From UBA2040 sp963977135 (GTDB lineage Bacteria > Bacteroidota > Bacteroidia > Flavobacteriales_D > Crocinitomicaceae): DNA of 64,000 nucleotides. The stretch's first letter is position 1. Every line of letters starts with the position of its first letter. Of the stretch, positions 34,227 through 42,071 are shown piece after piece. The notes under the pieces are model-generated. The model worked only from the letters and a program-made list of their open reading frames with translations. It had not been told where the DNA came from and did no database searches. Location of the stretch: assembly GCA_963977135.1 (NCBI GenBank), contig CAXBNN010000013.1, positions 9,588-73,587 of the forward strand. Reading direction: 5' to 3'. A program made the position numbers and the translations under genes.

Positions 34227-35212
34227 AGTCTAATAAGAAAATGGAAATTTTAGGACAATCGATTGAACCAGGCAAAGGGTATCAATTAAATATGAATGTT
34301 GCAAAACTGCACACGCATACTCCTATACAAGTTCCCGTTTTTATTGAGCGATCTAAAAAAGATGGTCCAGTTTTACTCATAATGGCTGGTATGCACGGTG
34401 ATGAAATAAACGGGGTAGAGATTGTTCGTCGAATAATTAGAAACAAATACAACAAACCAAATTCAGGAACTGTTATTTGTTTACCTGTATTTAATATTTT
34501 TGGTTTTCTAAATATTTCACGTGTTTTACCTGATGGTAGAGATTTGAATCGAAGTTTTCCAGGTTCTAAAAACGGATCATTAGCTGGTCAATTCGCTTAT
34601 CAATTTTTAAAAGAAATTGCTCCGCATGTTGATTATGTTTTGGATTTTCACACGGGTGCGCGACAACGGAATAATGCTGCACAAGTTAGATGCGTGTTAA
34701 AAGATCCTCGCAGTGTTGAATTGGCAAAAGCCTTCAATCCTCCATTTATTGTTCATTCCAACTTAATTCCCAAATCTCTTCGTGATGCGATGATTTCACG
34801 AGGAAAACAAATTCTATTGTTTGAAGGTGGGAAAGCAGATTCAATAGAAGAAGGAATTGTACATGAGGGAGTTATGGGCGTAAAAAGAATTTTAGTTCAT
34901 CTTGGAATGCGTTCTTTCAAAGAAAACGTATTGAGCGATAGAGAATCTGTAATTCTTCGTTCAGATAAATGGATGAGAGCCTTGAATTCCGGATTATTTC
35001 TCTCTTATGTTACCAATGGACAAAAAGTCCGAAAGAATGAAATGATTGGATTAATCACCGATCCTTTTGGTAAAGTTGAGCGTAAAGTGAAAGCTTGGGA
35101 AGATGGCTACATATTCTGTATAAACGAATCTCCTGTTGTCAACAAAGGCGATGCAATTTTCCATATTGGTTCAAGCGAAAGAGAGGCGTACAAAGTTGTT
35201 CAAGAAGGCTAA
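34223..35212 (+). CDS. Succinylglutamate desuccinylase/aspartoacylase family deacylase
   Basis: 329 aa, M14-like zinc enzyme. Zinc ligands are expected at His58 and Glu61 in AGMHGDEINGVEI and at His143 in LDFHTGARQR; LPDGRDLNRSFPG carries the substrate-binding Arg and Asn-Arg. The C-terminal extension (residues ~245-329, GLFLSYVTNGQKVRKNEMIG...) is lipoyl/biotin-like. The family removes acyl groups from amino acids. Its coupling to RimK suggests action on a glutamyl or N-acyl-glutamate product (inference). Last gene of the operon; an inverted-repeat gap follows. Confidence 0.9.
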   Translation: MKSNKKMEILGQSIEPGKGYQLNMNVAKLHTHTPIQVPVFIERSKKDGPVLLIMAGMHGDEINGVEIVRRIIRNKYNKPNSGTVICLPVFNIFGFLNISRVLPDGRDLNRSFPGSKNGSLAGQFAYQFLKEIAPHVDYVLDFHTGARQRNNAAQVRCVLKDPRSVELAKAFNPPFIVHSNLIPKSLRDAMISRGKQILLFEGGKADSIEEGIVHEGVMGVKRILVHLGMRSFKENVLSDRESVILRSDKWMRALNSGLFLSYVTNGQKVRKNEMIGLITDPFGKVERKVKAWEDGYIFCINESPVVNKGDAIFHIGSSEREAYKVVQEG

Positions 35213-35325
35213 TCAATTACGAATTTTGAAAAGACTTAAATATTGTTCACGCGTTGTGTCTTCATAATAATTTAAGTAGTTTTGGATTCAACAAGTTCGT
35301 AATTCCCCATTCGTAATTCAAAGGT
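35213..35325. repeat. Intergenic inverted repeat (AATTACGAAT / ATTCGTAATT)
   Basis: AATTACGAAT just after the deacylase stop (near 35216) is matched by TTCGTAATTC (near 35298) and ATTCGTAATT (near 35311), which sits right before panB. The arms are about 80 nt apart with AT-rich sequence between. It looks like another of the word-type intergenic repeats. Confidence 0.55.
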
Positions 35326-36141
35326 ATGTCAGTTCACAAAAACGTAAAACGAGTAACAACCCACACGCTTCAGGAAATGAAGAATGCTGGCGTAAAAATA
35401 TCCATGTTGACAGGGTATGATTTCTCAATGGCTCGAATAATTGATACAGCTGGTATTGATGTAATTCTAGTCGGCGATTCAGCATCGAATGTAATGGCTG
35501 GTCATGAGACAACTCTTCCTATTACTTTGGATGAGATGATATATCACGCATCATCTGTAGTTCGCGGTGTTAATAGAGCATTAGTGGTTGTTGATATGCC
35601 CTTCGGTTCTTACCAAGGAAACTCGAGAGAGGCCTTGTCAAGTGCTATTCGAATTATGAAACAATCTGGAGCTCATGCTATTAAATTAGAAGGTGGACGA
35701 GAAGTTATTGAATCTGTTACCAGAATTTTAACAGCGGGAATTCCAGTTATGGGTCACTTAGGATTAACTCCTCAGTCGATATACAAATTTGGAACTTACA
35801 CTGTTCGCGCTAAAGAGGATGAAGAAGCGCAACGATTGATTGAGGATGCTAAATTGCTGGAAGAAGCGGGTTGCTTTGCAATTGTTTTGGAGAAAATCCC
35901 AGCAGATTTGGCGGAAGAGGTTGCAAAAAGCGTATCTATTCCAATTATAGGGATTGGAGCCGGAAATGGTGTCGATGGCCAAGTGCTTGTCGTTCATGAT
36001 ATGCTTGGAATCAACAATGAATTTAGTCCTCGCTTTTTAAGAAAGTACAACAATCTTTACGAGGAAATGCTAGGCTCTATTCAGCGATATATCGAAGATG
36101 TTAAGTCTGGAGATTTCCCGAACGAAAACGAGCAATACTAA
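35326..36141 (+). CDS. panB: 3-methyl-2-oxobutanoate hydroxymethyltransferase
   Basis: 271 aa, full length. Motifs: ISMLTGYDFSMARIIDTAGIDVILVGDSASNVMAGHETTLPITL (metal-binding Asp in VGDS), VVDMPFGSYQ, AHAIKLEGG, VMGHLGLTPQS, and catalytic Glu in CFAIVLEKIPADLA. It makes ketopantoate from alpha-ketoisovalerate and methylene-tetrahydrofolate, the first committed step of pantothenate/CoA synthesis. panC is not adjacent. The pseudouridine synthase gene starts 7 bp downstream. Confidence 0.97.
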   Translation: MSVHKNVKRVTTHTLQEMKNAGVKISMLTGYDFSMARIIDTAGIDVILVGDSASNVMAGHETTLPITLDEMIYHASSVVRGVNRALVVVDMPFGSYQGNSREALSSAIRIMKQSGAHAIKLEGGREVIESVTRILTAGIPVMGHLGLTPQSIYKFGTYTVRAKEDEEAQRLIEDAKLLEEAGCFAIVLEKIPADLAEEVAKSVSIPIIGIGAGNGVDGQVLVVHDMLGINNEFSPRFLRKYNNLYEEMLGSIQRYIEDVKSGDFPNENEQY

Positions 36142-36148
36142 ATCCTTT

Positions 36149-36850
36149 ATGACAGATCCAAATACTTTTGGACTAGAAGTACTTTTTGAGGACAATCACG
36201 TTTTAGTGGTCAATAAAAAAGCATCGGATATTTCTCAAGGAGACAAAACTGGCGATATTCCTCTTCCTGATAAAATCAAAGAATACTGGAAAGAAAAGTA
36301 CAACAAGCCCGGAAATGTCTATTGTGGCGTCGTCCACCGTTTGGATAGACCTACAAGTGGTGCATTGATCTTTACAAGAACCAGCAAAGCACTTGAACGT
36401 TTGTCAAAACAATTTCGAGAAAAGGAAGTGAACAAAACCTATTGGGCCATCGTGGAGACTAAACCTGAAAACTCAGAAGGTACTCTGATTCATTATTTGA
36501 AGAAAAACGAAAAGCAAAACAAAAGCTACGCCCACCAAAAAGAGGTTGACGGTAGCAAAAAAGCGATTCTTCATTACAAACTAGTATCAAGCAGCGACAA
36601 ATATTATTTGTTATCTATCCAATTAGAAACTGGTCGACACCACCAAATCCGCTGTCAATTAGCTACCATTGGTTGCATTATCAAAGGTGATTTGAAATAT
36701 GGCGCAAAGCGTTCCAATCCGGATAAATCAATTTCTTTGCACGCTAGAAAAGTGAGCTTCGATCATCCTGTTACAAAAGAAAGAATAGAGATTGTTGCTC
36801 CTGTGCCAGAGGATTCTTTATGGAAGTTCTTCGAGAAAACCGTCGGATAA
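36149..36850 (+). CDS. RluA-family pseudouridine synthase
   Basis: 233 aa from ATG 36149, 7 bp after panB (a longer frame from 36098 would overlap panB and adds nothing conserved). Catalytic Asp66 lies in HRLDRPTSGALIFTRTSKA; VLFEDNHVLVVNKKASDISQ opens the domain and LETGRHHQIRCQLATIG closes it. There is no S4 domain, as in the short RluC/RluD-like or TruC-like forms. Which uridine in rRNA or tRNA is modified cannot be told. Likely cotranscribed with panB. Confidence 0.92.
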   Translation: MTDPNTFGLEVLFEDNHVLVVNKKASDISQGDKTGDIPLPDKIKEYWKEKYNKPGNVYCGVVHRLDRPTSGALIFTRTSKALERLSKQFREKEVNKTYWAIVETKPENSEGTLIHYLKKNEKQNKSYAHQKEVDGSKKAILHYKLVSSSDKYYLLSIQLETGRHHQIRCQLATIGCIIKGDLKYGAKRSNPDKSISLHARKVSFDHPVTKERIEIVAPVPEDSLWKFFEKTVG

Positions 36851-36859
36851 TATTTTTCA

Positions 36860-36930
36860 CAGCAAAGAAGCAAAGACCGCAAAAGGTTTTAGGAGCTTTC
36901 TTTGCGCCCTCTGATTCTTTGCGGTAAATT
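36860..36930. repeat. Intergenic inverted repeat (ACCGCAAA / TTTGCGGT)
   Basis: ACCGCAAA (36876-36883) pairs with TTTGCGGT (36918-36925); between them GCAAAGAAGCAAAG and CTTTCTTTGCGC give further self-matches. It lies between the convergent RluA-type and lgt genes and may act as a two-way terminator. Confidence 0.6.
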
Positions 36931-36938
36931 CTTCGAGT

Positions 36939-37784
36939 TTAATTCGCCACCAACTTCGGCTTCCGAAAAGCAAAATACAACCCAACCAAAATAAACGGAA
37001 TACTCAACATTTGACCAGTATTCAACCAAAATTCAGCATCACGAGCCGTTTGACCTAGTTTTACAAATTCGACTAAGAAACGAGCGGTGAAAAGAAGGGT
37101 TATAAACCAGCCAAAGATTCTTCCTGGAATATTGTACAATTCTTTTTTGTAGAACAAGAAGAGCATTATTCCAAAAATCAGCAAATAGGCCAGAGCCTCA
37201 TACAATTGCGCTGGGTGACGCGGTGTTGCATCATAGTTCATCGTAACTTCATTGAAGTAATGAGGGAAACTAAACGCCCAAGGAACATTTGTAGGGTCAC
37301 CAACTATTTCCGAATTCACTAAATTTCCGAAACGAATAAAAGCAGCGCCAATTGCTCCTGGAGCCGCTATTCTGTCCAAAATCCAAAGAAATGGTTTTTT
37401 GACGACTCTTTTCGAATAAATGTACAATGCAATTAAAATGGCGATTACACCACCGTGACTGGCCAAACCGCCTTCCCAAACTTTGAAAATATCCATAGGA
37501 TGAGAGAAATAGCCATGTTGCATGATTCCGTTTGCGTCAACAGCATCCCAATAAGGACCGTAAAAAAGAACATGACCCAAACGAGCGCCAACTATCGTTG
37601 CAATTACCATGTACATTACGAGTTTGTCCAAACTATCGTCGGACATATTCTCACGTTTGAACATTTTTTTCGCGACGAAATAGCCGAGAATCAAACCAGT
37701 TACAAATAGAAGTCCGTAAAGATTTGGTGTTTTCCAACCATCGACAATTTCAGGAGTAACGTTCCAGGTAATATATTGAATCAC
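36939..37784 (-). CDS. lgt: Prolipoprotein diacylglyceryl transferase
   Basis: 281 aa, about seven membrane segments. Lgt motifs: GARLGHVLFYGPY with its conserved His, GGLASHGGVIAILIALY, the signature RFGNLVNSEIVG, and the C-terminal FTARFLVEFVK. It transfers diacylglycerol from phosphatidylglycerol to the lipobox cysteine of prelipoproteins at the inner membrane, and would modify the many lipoproteins of this window. ATG at 37784. Single gene. Confidence 0.96.
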   Translation of the reverse strand: MIQYITWNVTPEIVDGWKTPNLYGLLFVTGLILGYFVAKKMFKRENMSDDSLDKLVMYMVIATIVGARLGHVLFYGPYWDAVDANGIMQHGYFSHPMDIFKVWEGGLASHGGVIAILIALYIYSKRVVKKPFLWILDRIAAPGAIGAAFIRFGNLVNSEIVGDPTNVPWAFSFPHYFNEVTMNYDATPRHPAQLYEALAYLLIFGIMLFLFYKKELYNIPGRIFGWFITLLFTARFLVEFVKLGQTARDAEFWLNTGQMLSIPFILVGLYFAFRKPKLVAN

Positions 37785-37875
37785 AATTCTAGATTATAAA
37801 GTTGAGGTTAAAGATAGTTTTTTAAAGAAAAGGAAAGACTTTCCTGATGAATACTTAAACCTATTTTAATCTGTT

Positions 37876-38946
37876 TTAACAACTCGACTCACTATCGATA
37901 ACAATATTCTTCTTTTGAAAAGGCAATTTCTCCGACCTACCTTTCTTGAAAATCAAATTGGAGTTCTGTAAACCTTTGCGCTGTTCTTTTTGCTCTTCTT
38001 CAGGTAGTTGAATGAAATCATAGCAATCTGTTGAACAGCAATTGTCCATTTTTTCTTTGCAAGAATCGCACTGAATAAAGAGTAGGTGACAAGCGTCGCT
38101 TTTGCAATTGGTGTGTGTATCTGCAGGATTACCACATTGGTGACAAACGGCAATTACGTCATCAGAAATTCGTTCGCCACGTCTTTCGTCGAATACAAAG
38201 TTTTTCCCGATGAATTTGTTTTCTACACCTCTTTCCTTGCAGTCGTTAGCATATTTGATAATTCCGCCCTCCAATTGATGAACGTTTTTGAATCCTCTAT
38301 GTTTGAACCAAGCCGAAGCTTTTTCACAACGAATTCCACCGGTACAATACATTACCAAGTTTTTATCCTCGTTTCCTTTCAAGTATTCTTCTTCAATTAA
38401 TGGAAGTGATTCACGAAAAGTGTCAACGTCAGGAGTTATAGCTCCTTTGAAATGTCCAACTTCAGATTCGTAATGATTTCTGAAATCGATAAGAATAGTA
38501 TCTTCTTTGTCGGTGAGTTCATTAAATTCCTCAGCAGTGAGGTGTTTGCCTTTGTTAGCTGGATCGAATGTTTCATCGTTCAAACCATCGGCAACTATCT
38601 TGTTTCGAACTTTTACTTTCAATTTCAAGAATGGAAATTCAACCTCCGCTTCATCAACAGCCATGTTTAGACGTATTCCTTTTAGAAATTCAATTTCGTC
38701 TAAGAACTCACGCATAAGGTGAATGTTGTCCGTTGGCACAGAAATTTGAGCGTTAATCCCTTCGTGGGCAACATAGATTCGTCCAACGATTTTTAATGCA
38801 TCAAGATGCTGATACAAATGGTCACGAAATAAATTGGGGTTTTCGATTTTGGCGTACTGATAGAAGGAAACTGTAACAAACTGTGCGCCGTCAGCTCGTA
38901 ATTTTTTCTCAAGTTCCTCCTTATTCAAAGTGTTACACAGTTGCAT
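37876..38946 (-). CDS. trhO: tRNA uridine(34) hydroxylase TrhO (rhodanese domain)
   Basis: 356 aa. N-terminal acylphosphatase-like region (VTVSFYQYAKIENPNLFRDHLYQ, RIYVAHEGINAQISV), then a rhodanese domain with the active Cys in MYCTGGIRCEKASAWFKHRGF, and a Cys-rich C-terminal part (CHQCGNPADTHTNCKSDAC, CSTDCYDF) with eight or more cysteines likely to bind zinc. Family members (UPF0176/YceA) perform oxygen-dependent 5-hydroxylation of U34 in tRNA. A TATCTTTG box lies 38 nt upstream of the ATG. Confidence 0.95.
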   Translation of the reverse strand: MQLCNTLNKEELEKKLRADGAQFVTVSFYQYAKIENPNLFRDHLYQHLDALKIVGRIYVAHEGINAQISVPTDNIHLMREFLDEIEFLKGIRLNMAVDEAEVEFPFLKLKVKVRNKIVADGLNDETFDPANKGKHLTAEEFNELTDKEDTILIDFRNHYESEVGHFKGAITPDVDTFRESLPLIEEEYLKGNEDKNLVMYCTGGIRCEKASAWFKHRGFKNVHQLEGGIIKYANDCKERGVENKFIGKNFVFDERRGERISDDVIAVCHQCGNPADTHTNCKSDACHLLFIQCDSCKEKMDNCCSTDCYDFIQLPEEEQKEQRKGLQNSNLIFKKGRSEKLPFQKKNIVIDSESSC

Positions 38947-38984
38947 GCTATGCTCGTTTTAAAAAGGTGAATAAAATTGTGGCA

Positions 38985-38992
38985 CAAAGATA
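38985..38992 (-). promoter_or_regulatory. -7 box TATCTTTG of trhO
   Basis: TATCTTTG (minus strand 38992-38985), 38 nt before ATG 38946. Confidence 0.45.
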
Positions 38993-39113
38993 TAGGAATT
39001 TAATTGATTTCGAAAATTTGGTTTCCCCGTTTGGAGGGGGACAAAGGGGGAGGATTTTGGTTTTTTATTTTAAGAAAAGTGTAATATCAAAAATTCATCG
39101 TCAAACTTTTTTC

Positions 39114-39121
39114 TACTTTTG
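39114..39121 (+). promoter_or_regulatory. -7 box TACTTTTG of the GreA/B-like gene
   Basis: TACTTTTG is 6 nt upstream of ATG 39128 and excludes the in-frame TTG at 39119. The gap upstream also holds a GGAGGGGGACAAAGGGGGAG stretch with no clear role. Confidence 0.5.
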
Positions 39122-39127
39122 GGCATA

Positions 39128-39574
39128 ATGGATAAAATCAAGATAGTTGATCAGTTAAAAAGTATTGTAGCTTCTCGGGTTGAGGAAACACAAAAGGAGA
39201 TAGATTCAATTAATTTTTCAAAGGATAACGAGACGAAAAGTAGCGCCGGAGATAAATATGAGACGGGAATGGCCATGCTTCAGCAGGAAGAACAAAAAGC
39301 ACATGCTCAGATGGCGAAGGCGCAAGATTTCAAACGAGTTTTAGCGATGTTAGAGCCAAATGAAGCAAATACATCAGTTCAGTTGGGTTCACTCGTTCAA
39401 ACCAACTCAGGACTGTATTTTATCGCTTTGGCTTTTGGAAAAGTGATCGTTGATGACCAAGATGTTTATGCCATTTCTCTAGTTAGTCCAATCGGTCAAT
39501 TGTTGAAGAATCAAAAAGTCGGTTTCAAGACAACTTTTCAAGGGAAGTCGTTAGAAATTCTGTCTATATCTTAA
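39128..39574 (+). CDS. GreA/GreB-like transcription-factor-type protein
   Basis: 148 aa from ATG 39128. N-terminal coiled coil (VASRVEETQKEIDSIN), the motif ETKSSAGDKYETGMAMLQQEEQKAHAQM, and a C-terminal FKBP-like fold (QLGSLVQTNSGLYFIALAFG, YAISLVSPIGQLLKNQKVG) fit a conserved Bacteroidota family related to the GreA/GreB transcript-cleavage factors. Such proteins are often annotated in error as 3-oxoacyl-ACP synthases. The short coiled coil differs from true GreA, so an RNA-polymerase role is only likely. Its 3' end overlaps the convergent barrel gene by 4 bp. Confidence 0.75.
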   Translation: MDKIKIVDQLKSIVASRVEETQKEIDSINFSKDNETKSSAGDKYETGMAMLQQEEQKAHAQMAKAQDFKRVLAMLEPNEANTSVQLGSLVQTNSGLYFIALAFGKVIVDDQDVYAISLVSPIGQLLKNQKVGFKTTFQGKSLEILSIS

Positions 39575-41235
39575 AATTCCAAACCAACACCAAACGTAGC
39601 GCCAAAGCCACCATAACGTCGTTTTAAATCAGGCGTATTGATGACATATCCGAAGTTATTTCGGTAATATGGATTGATGAAAGCATGCCAATTTCCAAAG
39701 CTTCTTCTTAGTTCTAGTGAAAGTTGATAGGACATGCCAAAATTCCGTTGTTCCAATTCTATGAATTCCTCTTTAAGGGCATCGACATAAAGACCTCGTT
39801 GTTTTGTGGTACTAAATTCAAAATTCAAACCAACTCGCGGAATCAAAGCCCAGTTCTTATAATCGAATCGGTACCCGAAATTCAACGGGATAACAAAACG
39901 AGAATATGAATTTTGCCATTGTTTGTTGTTACTTACTGAATCATAAATGTATGATGTGTCGATAAAAACATTAACAATAGTATCGAATGCTGGGTTGTTT
40001 GGTGTTGGAATAATTGTATCGCCAGCTGAGTCCAAATAAATAAATGTAATAGATGTAAACACAGAGTCTACCATAGAACTTACTTTCAACGTAGAATAAT
40101 TCGTTTTTTCACCAAATTGGTAATATTTCAACCCTGTGCCCAATGTCCATTTTTTATAATAAGCATTTAATTGGAAGCCAAAATCTGGACTTAGAATTTT
40201 TGTTTCTTCGCTTTCAAGCGCTGTTTTGTAGGTAGCAAAAGGACTTTCTATTTTTGGTTGAACTCGCATGAACCCGCCATATACTTGAGCTTCTAGCTTA
40301 AATTTTCGGGTTGGATCTTTTTGGTATTTCAAGACCACAGAGTCACGTATCACAACAGAGTCACGAAAAACTATTGAGTCCCGGATAACTACTGAATCTC
40401 TGATATTTCTTTTTGCACGTTTCGTCGTATCTTCGAAAAGATCGATGGCATAAGAATTGGCATCTTTTGAATTCGCGAATTGCTCCGATGCTTTATTCTT
40501 TTTTGTTTGAATTAAATTCTGAACTCCGTTATTTTTTGCCTGAGCTGGATTTGATGATTCTTGTCCCGCTTTCGCTGGCAACAAATCGATGACTCCATTT
40601 TCAGAAGTCTGACTTGTTTTGGTTGACGTCTTATTTTTTGATTGCTGAGGTTTAGCAAAAGAAGTTTTTTCGGCTCCCACCTTCCCTTTTGCTGAATTGG
40701 CTTGATTGAAGAATTCAGAAACAGCAGGCTGAGCAGATTGGCTAGTTTTTTGTGTTCCGTTCTTGAAATCACTAGACAACCCATTTTGTTCGTTGGTATT
40801 AGGCTTATTTGCTGATTTATTGGATTCATTCCCAGTAGTTGGCTCAACATCCGAACCATCTTGTTCATTTGAATTATTTATAACATTATCTATAGTTTCA
40901 TTATTGTTTGTTGATACGCTATTTTTATTTACAGAAATATTTTTATCCTGTTCTTTTGATGTCGCCTGAAGATTATCCCCAGCAATATTTTTTGCAATGG
41001 ATAATTTTCCAGTTAATAAAGAACTTAATTCATCATTCGTTATCAAAGCGTAAGAAGTAGCCATAAGCGCGCCAAAGAAAACCACGGTGAAGAATGTTAT
41101 CCACCCGCCACCACGCGTATTTGTTGCATCCAACTTCGCTTCCATATCAGCTAAAAAAGCTGACGGAACCTCGAAGGATCGCTCGCCCAATTTTTCTTGG
41201 AACAATTTGTCGATATGGTTTTTCTCTTCTTTCAC
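39571..41235 (-). CDS. Putative anti-sigma/outer-membrane barrel fusion (TM, low-complexity linker, RDS repeats, beta-barrel)
   Basis: 554 aa. Residues 1-44 are charged and probably cytoplasmic; 45-64 (WITFFTVVFFGALMATSYAL) is one membrane segment; 70-275 is a Ser/Asn/Gln/Lys-rich low-complexity linker; 277-301 holds the repeat RDSVVIRDSIVFRDSVV; ~313-554 is an outer-membrane-type beta-barrel (for example EAQVYGGFMRVQPKIESPF and PLNFGYRFDYKNWALIPRVG) ending GVGLEF. It is cotranscribed with an ECF sigma factor, its start overlapping that stop by 1 bp. By position it should be the anti-sigma factor, but no standard anti-sigma motif is seen. No cleavable signal peptide is obvious. Architecture is unusual; see findings. 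Confidence 0.8.
   Translation of the reverse strand: MKEEKNHIDKLFQEKLGERSFEVPSAFLADMEAKLDATNTRGGGWITFFTVVFFGALMATSYALITNDELSSLLTGKLSIAKNIAGDNLQATSKEQDKNISVNKNSVSTNNNETIDNVINNSNEQDGSDVEPTTGNESNKSANKPNTNEQNGLSSDFKNGTQKTSQSAQPAVSEFFNQANSAKGKVGAEKTSFAKPQQSKNKTSTKTSQTSENGVIDLLPAKAGQESSNPAQAKNNGVQNLIQTKKNKASEQFANSKDANSYAIDLFEDTTKRAKRNIRDSVVIRDSIVFRDSVVIRDSVVLKYQKDPTRKFKLEAQVYGGFMRVQPKIESPFATYKTALESEETKILSPDFGFQLNAYYKKWTLGTGLKYYQFGEKTNYSTLKVSSMVDSVFTSITFIYLDSAGDTIIPTPNNPAFDTIVNVFIDTSYIYDSVSNNKQWQNSYSRFVIPLNFGYRFDYKNWALIPRVGLNFEFSTTKQRGLYVDALKEEFIELEQRNFGMSYQLSLELRRSFGNWHAFINPYYRNNFGYVINTPDLKRRYGGFGATFGVGLEF
40333..40406 (-). repeat. Short tandem repeat coding RDSVVI units
   Basis: Four consecutive six-residue units, RDSVVI, RDSIVF, RDSVVI, RDSVVL, are encoded by 18-bp DNA repeats (minus-strand forms of GAGTCACGTATCACAACA and relatives). 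They sit between the linker and barrel of the 554-aa protein. Confidence 0.7.
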
Positions 41236-41786
41236 TACTTTAATGTAAGTGACTTTTCAGCCACTAATATTCTTAAACGTTTTCTAGCTTCTTTTATGTG
41301 CCATTTTACTGTTTCGTATCCAATATCAAGCTCATCCATGATTTCACTCGACTTGTATCCGTCTATAGCATACAAGTTGAAGACTACTTTTGTTGCAGGA
41401 GGAAGTGTATCCATCATTGCCTGCAACTCCTCAGCCTCAAACTCAAAATCCGATTCTGGCTCTTGATCATTTAAATCATAGTTCCCCATTTCTTCTTCAA
41501 ATTGAAACAATTCTTTGTATTTCTTTTCTTTTCTAAAATCGTCTATCACTTCATTTTGAGCAATTCTTTTTGCCCATGAAAAAAATGACGTACCAACTTT
41601 GTACTGATCTATTTTTGAAATTATTTTAAGAAAAGAATTGTTTACCAATGACATTTGTTCTTCCGTATTCTTTTTATATCGCACAACCACACTCATCAAA
41701 ACTGAATAAGTTTCCTTATACAGCTTTGTAATGACCTTTCGGTCACTGTCTTTAATAGACTTTATTAGCGAGTCAGTAATTTCCAA
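41235..41786 (-). CDS. ECF-type RNA polymerase sigma factor
   Basis: 183 aa. Region 2 spans residues ~30-95 (VRYKKNTEEQMSLVNNSFLKI, FFSWAKRIAQNEVIDDFRKE) and region 4 spans ~125-180 (LPPATKVVFNLYAIDGYKSSEIMDELDIGYETVKWHIKEARKRLR). The linker DLNDQEPESDFEFEAEEL is acidic. It should direct RNA polymerase to a dedicated promoter set, controlled by the downstream membrane protein. Start is TTG at 41786: the frame is closed by a TGA 13-15 nt upstream and contains no ATG before region 2. No TAnnTTTG box is evident, consistent with self-regulation (inference). Confidence 0.9.
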   Translation of the reverse strand: MEITDSLIKSIKDSDRKVITKLYKETYSVLMSVVVRYKKNTEEQMSLVNNSFLKIISKIDQYKVGTSFFSWAKRIAQNEVIDDFRKEKKYKELFQFEEEMGNYDLNDQEPESDFEFEAEELQAMMDTLPPATKVVFNLYAIDGYKSSEIMDELDIGYETVKWHIKEARKRLRILVAEKSLTLK

Positions 41787-41997
41787 TCTACGGTTTCAAT
41801 TTGTGCAGAATAACTATTCTACGGTATTTTAAGTTGCTTAACTGCCTCCTCTGCCAAAGCATATCTAAATAAGGTTCGTTGATATAAACGGGAATAGTTT
41901 AGAATAGGGGGGGCAAAGTTTCATAAATTACGGTACATTGCGGAACGTTGAAAAATATTAAAGAGTTGCATCTGGTTTTTTAAATGGTGTCGAATAA

Positions 41998-42023
41998 AAA
42001 AAATTAACATTGGTTAATTTTTT
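41998..42023. promoter_or_regulatory. Perfect inverted repeat AAAAAATTAAC...GTTAATTTTTT
   Basis: AAAAAATTAAC (41998-42008) and GTTAATTTTTT (42013-42023) flank ATTG. It lies about 50 nt upstream of the next gene and 212 nt upstream of the sigma-factor gene on the other strand. It may be an operator, or a terminator-like hairpin; the rest of this 285-bp gap shows a run of seven G at 41908-41914 and little else. Confidence 0.45.
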
Positions 42024-42071
42024 ATGTATATATTAAGCCATATTGTCATCATTATTAAAGTCTCCACGGAT

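Noticed and set aside
40512..40868. 118-aa frame within the low-complexity linker of the barrel protein
   Set aside because: Same-strand, other-frame reading of a repetitive coding stretch; no independent evidence.
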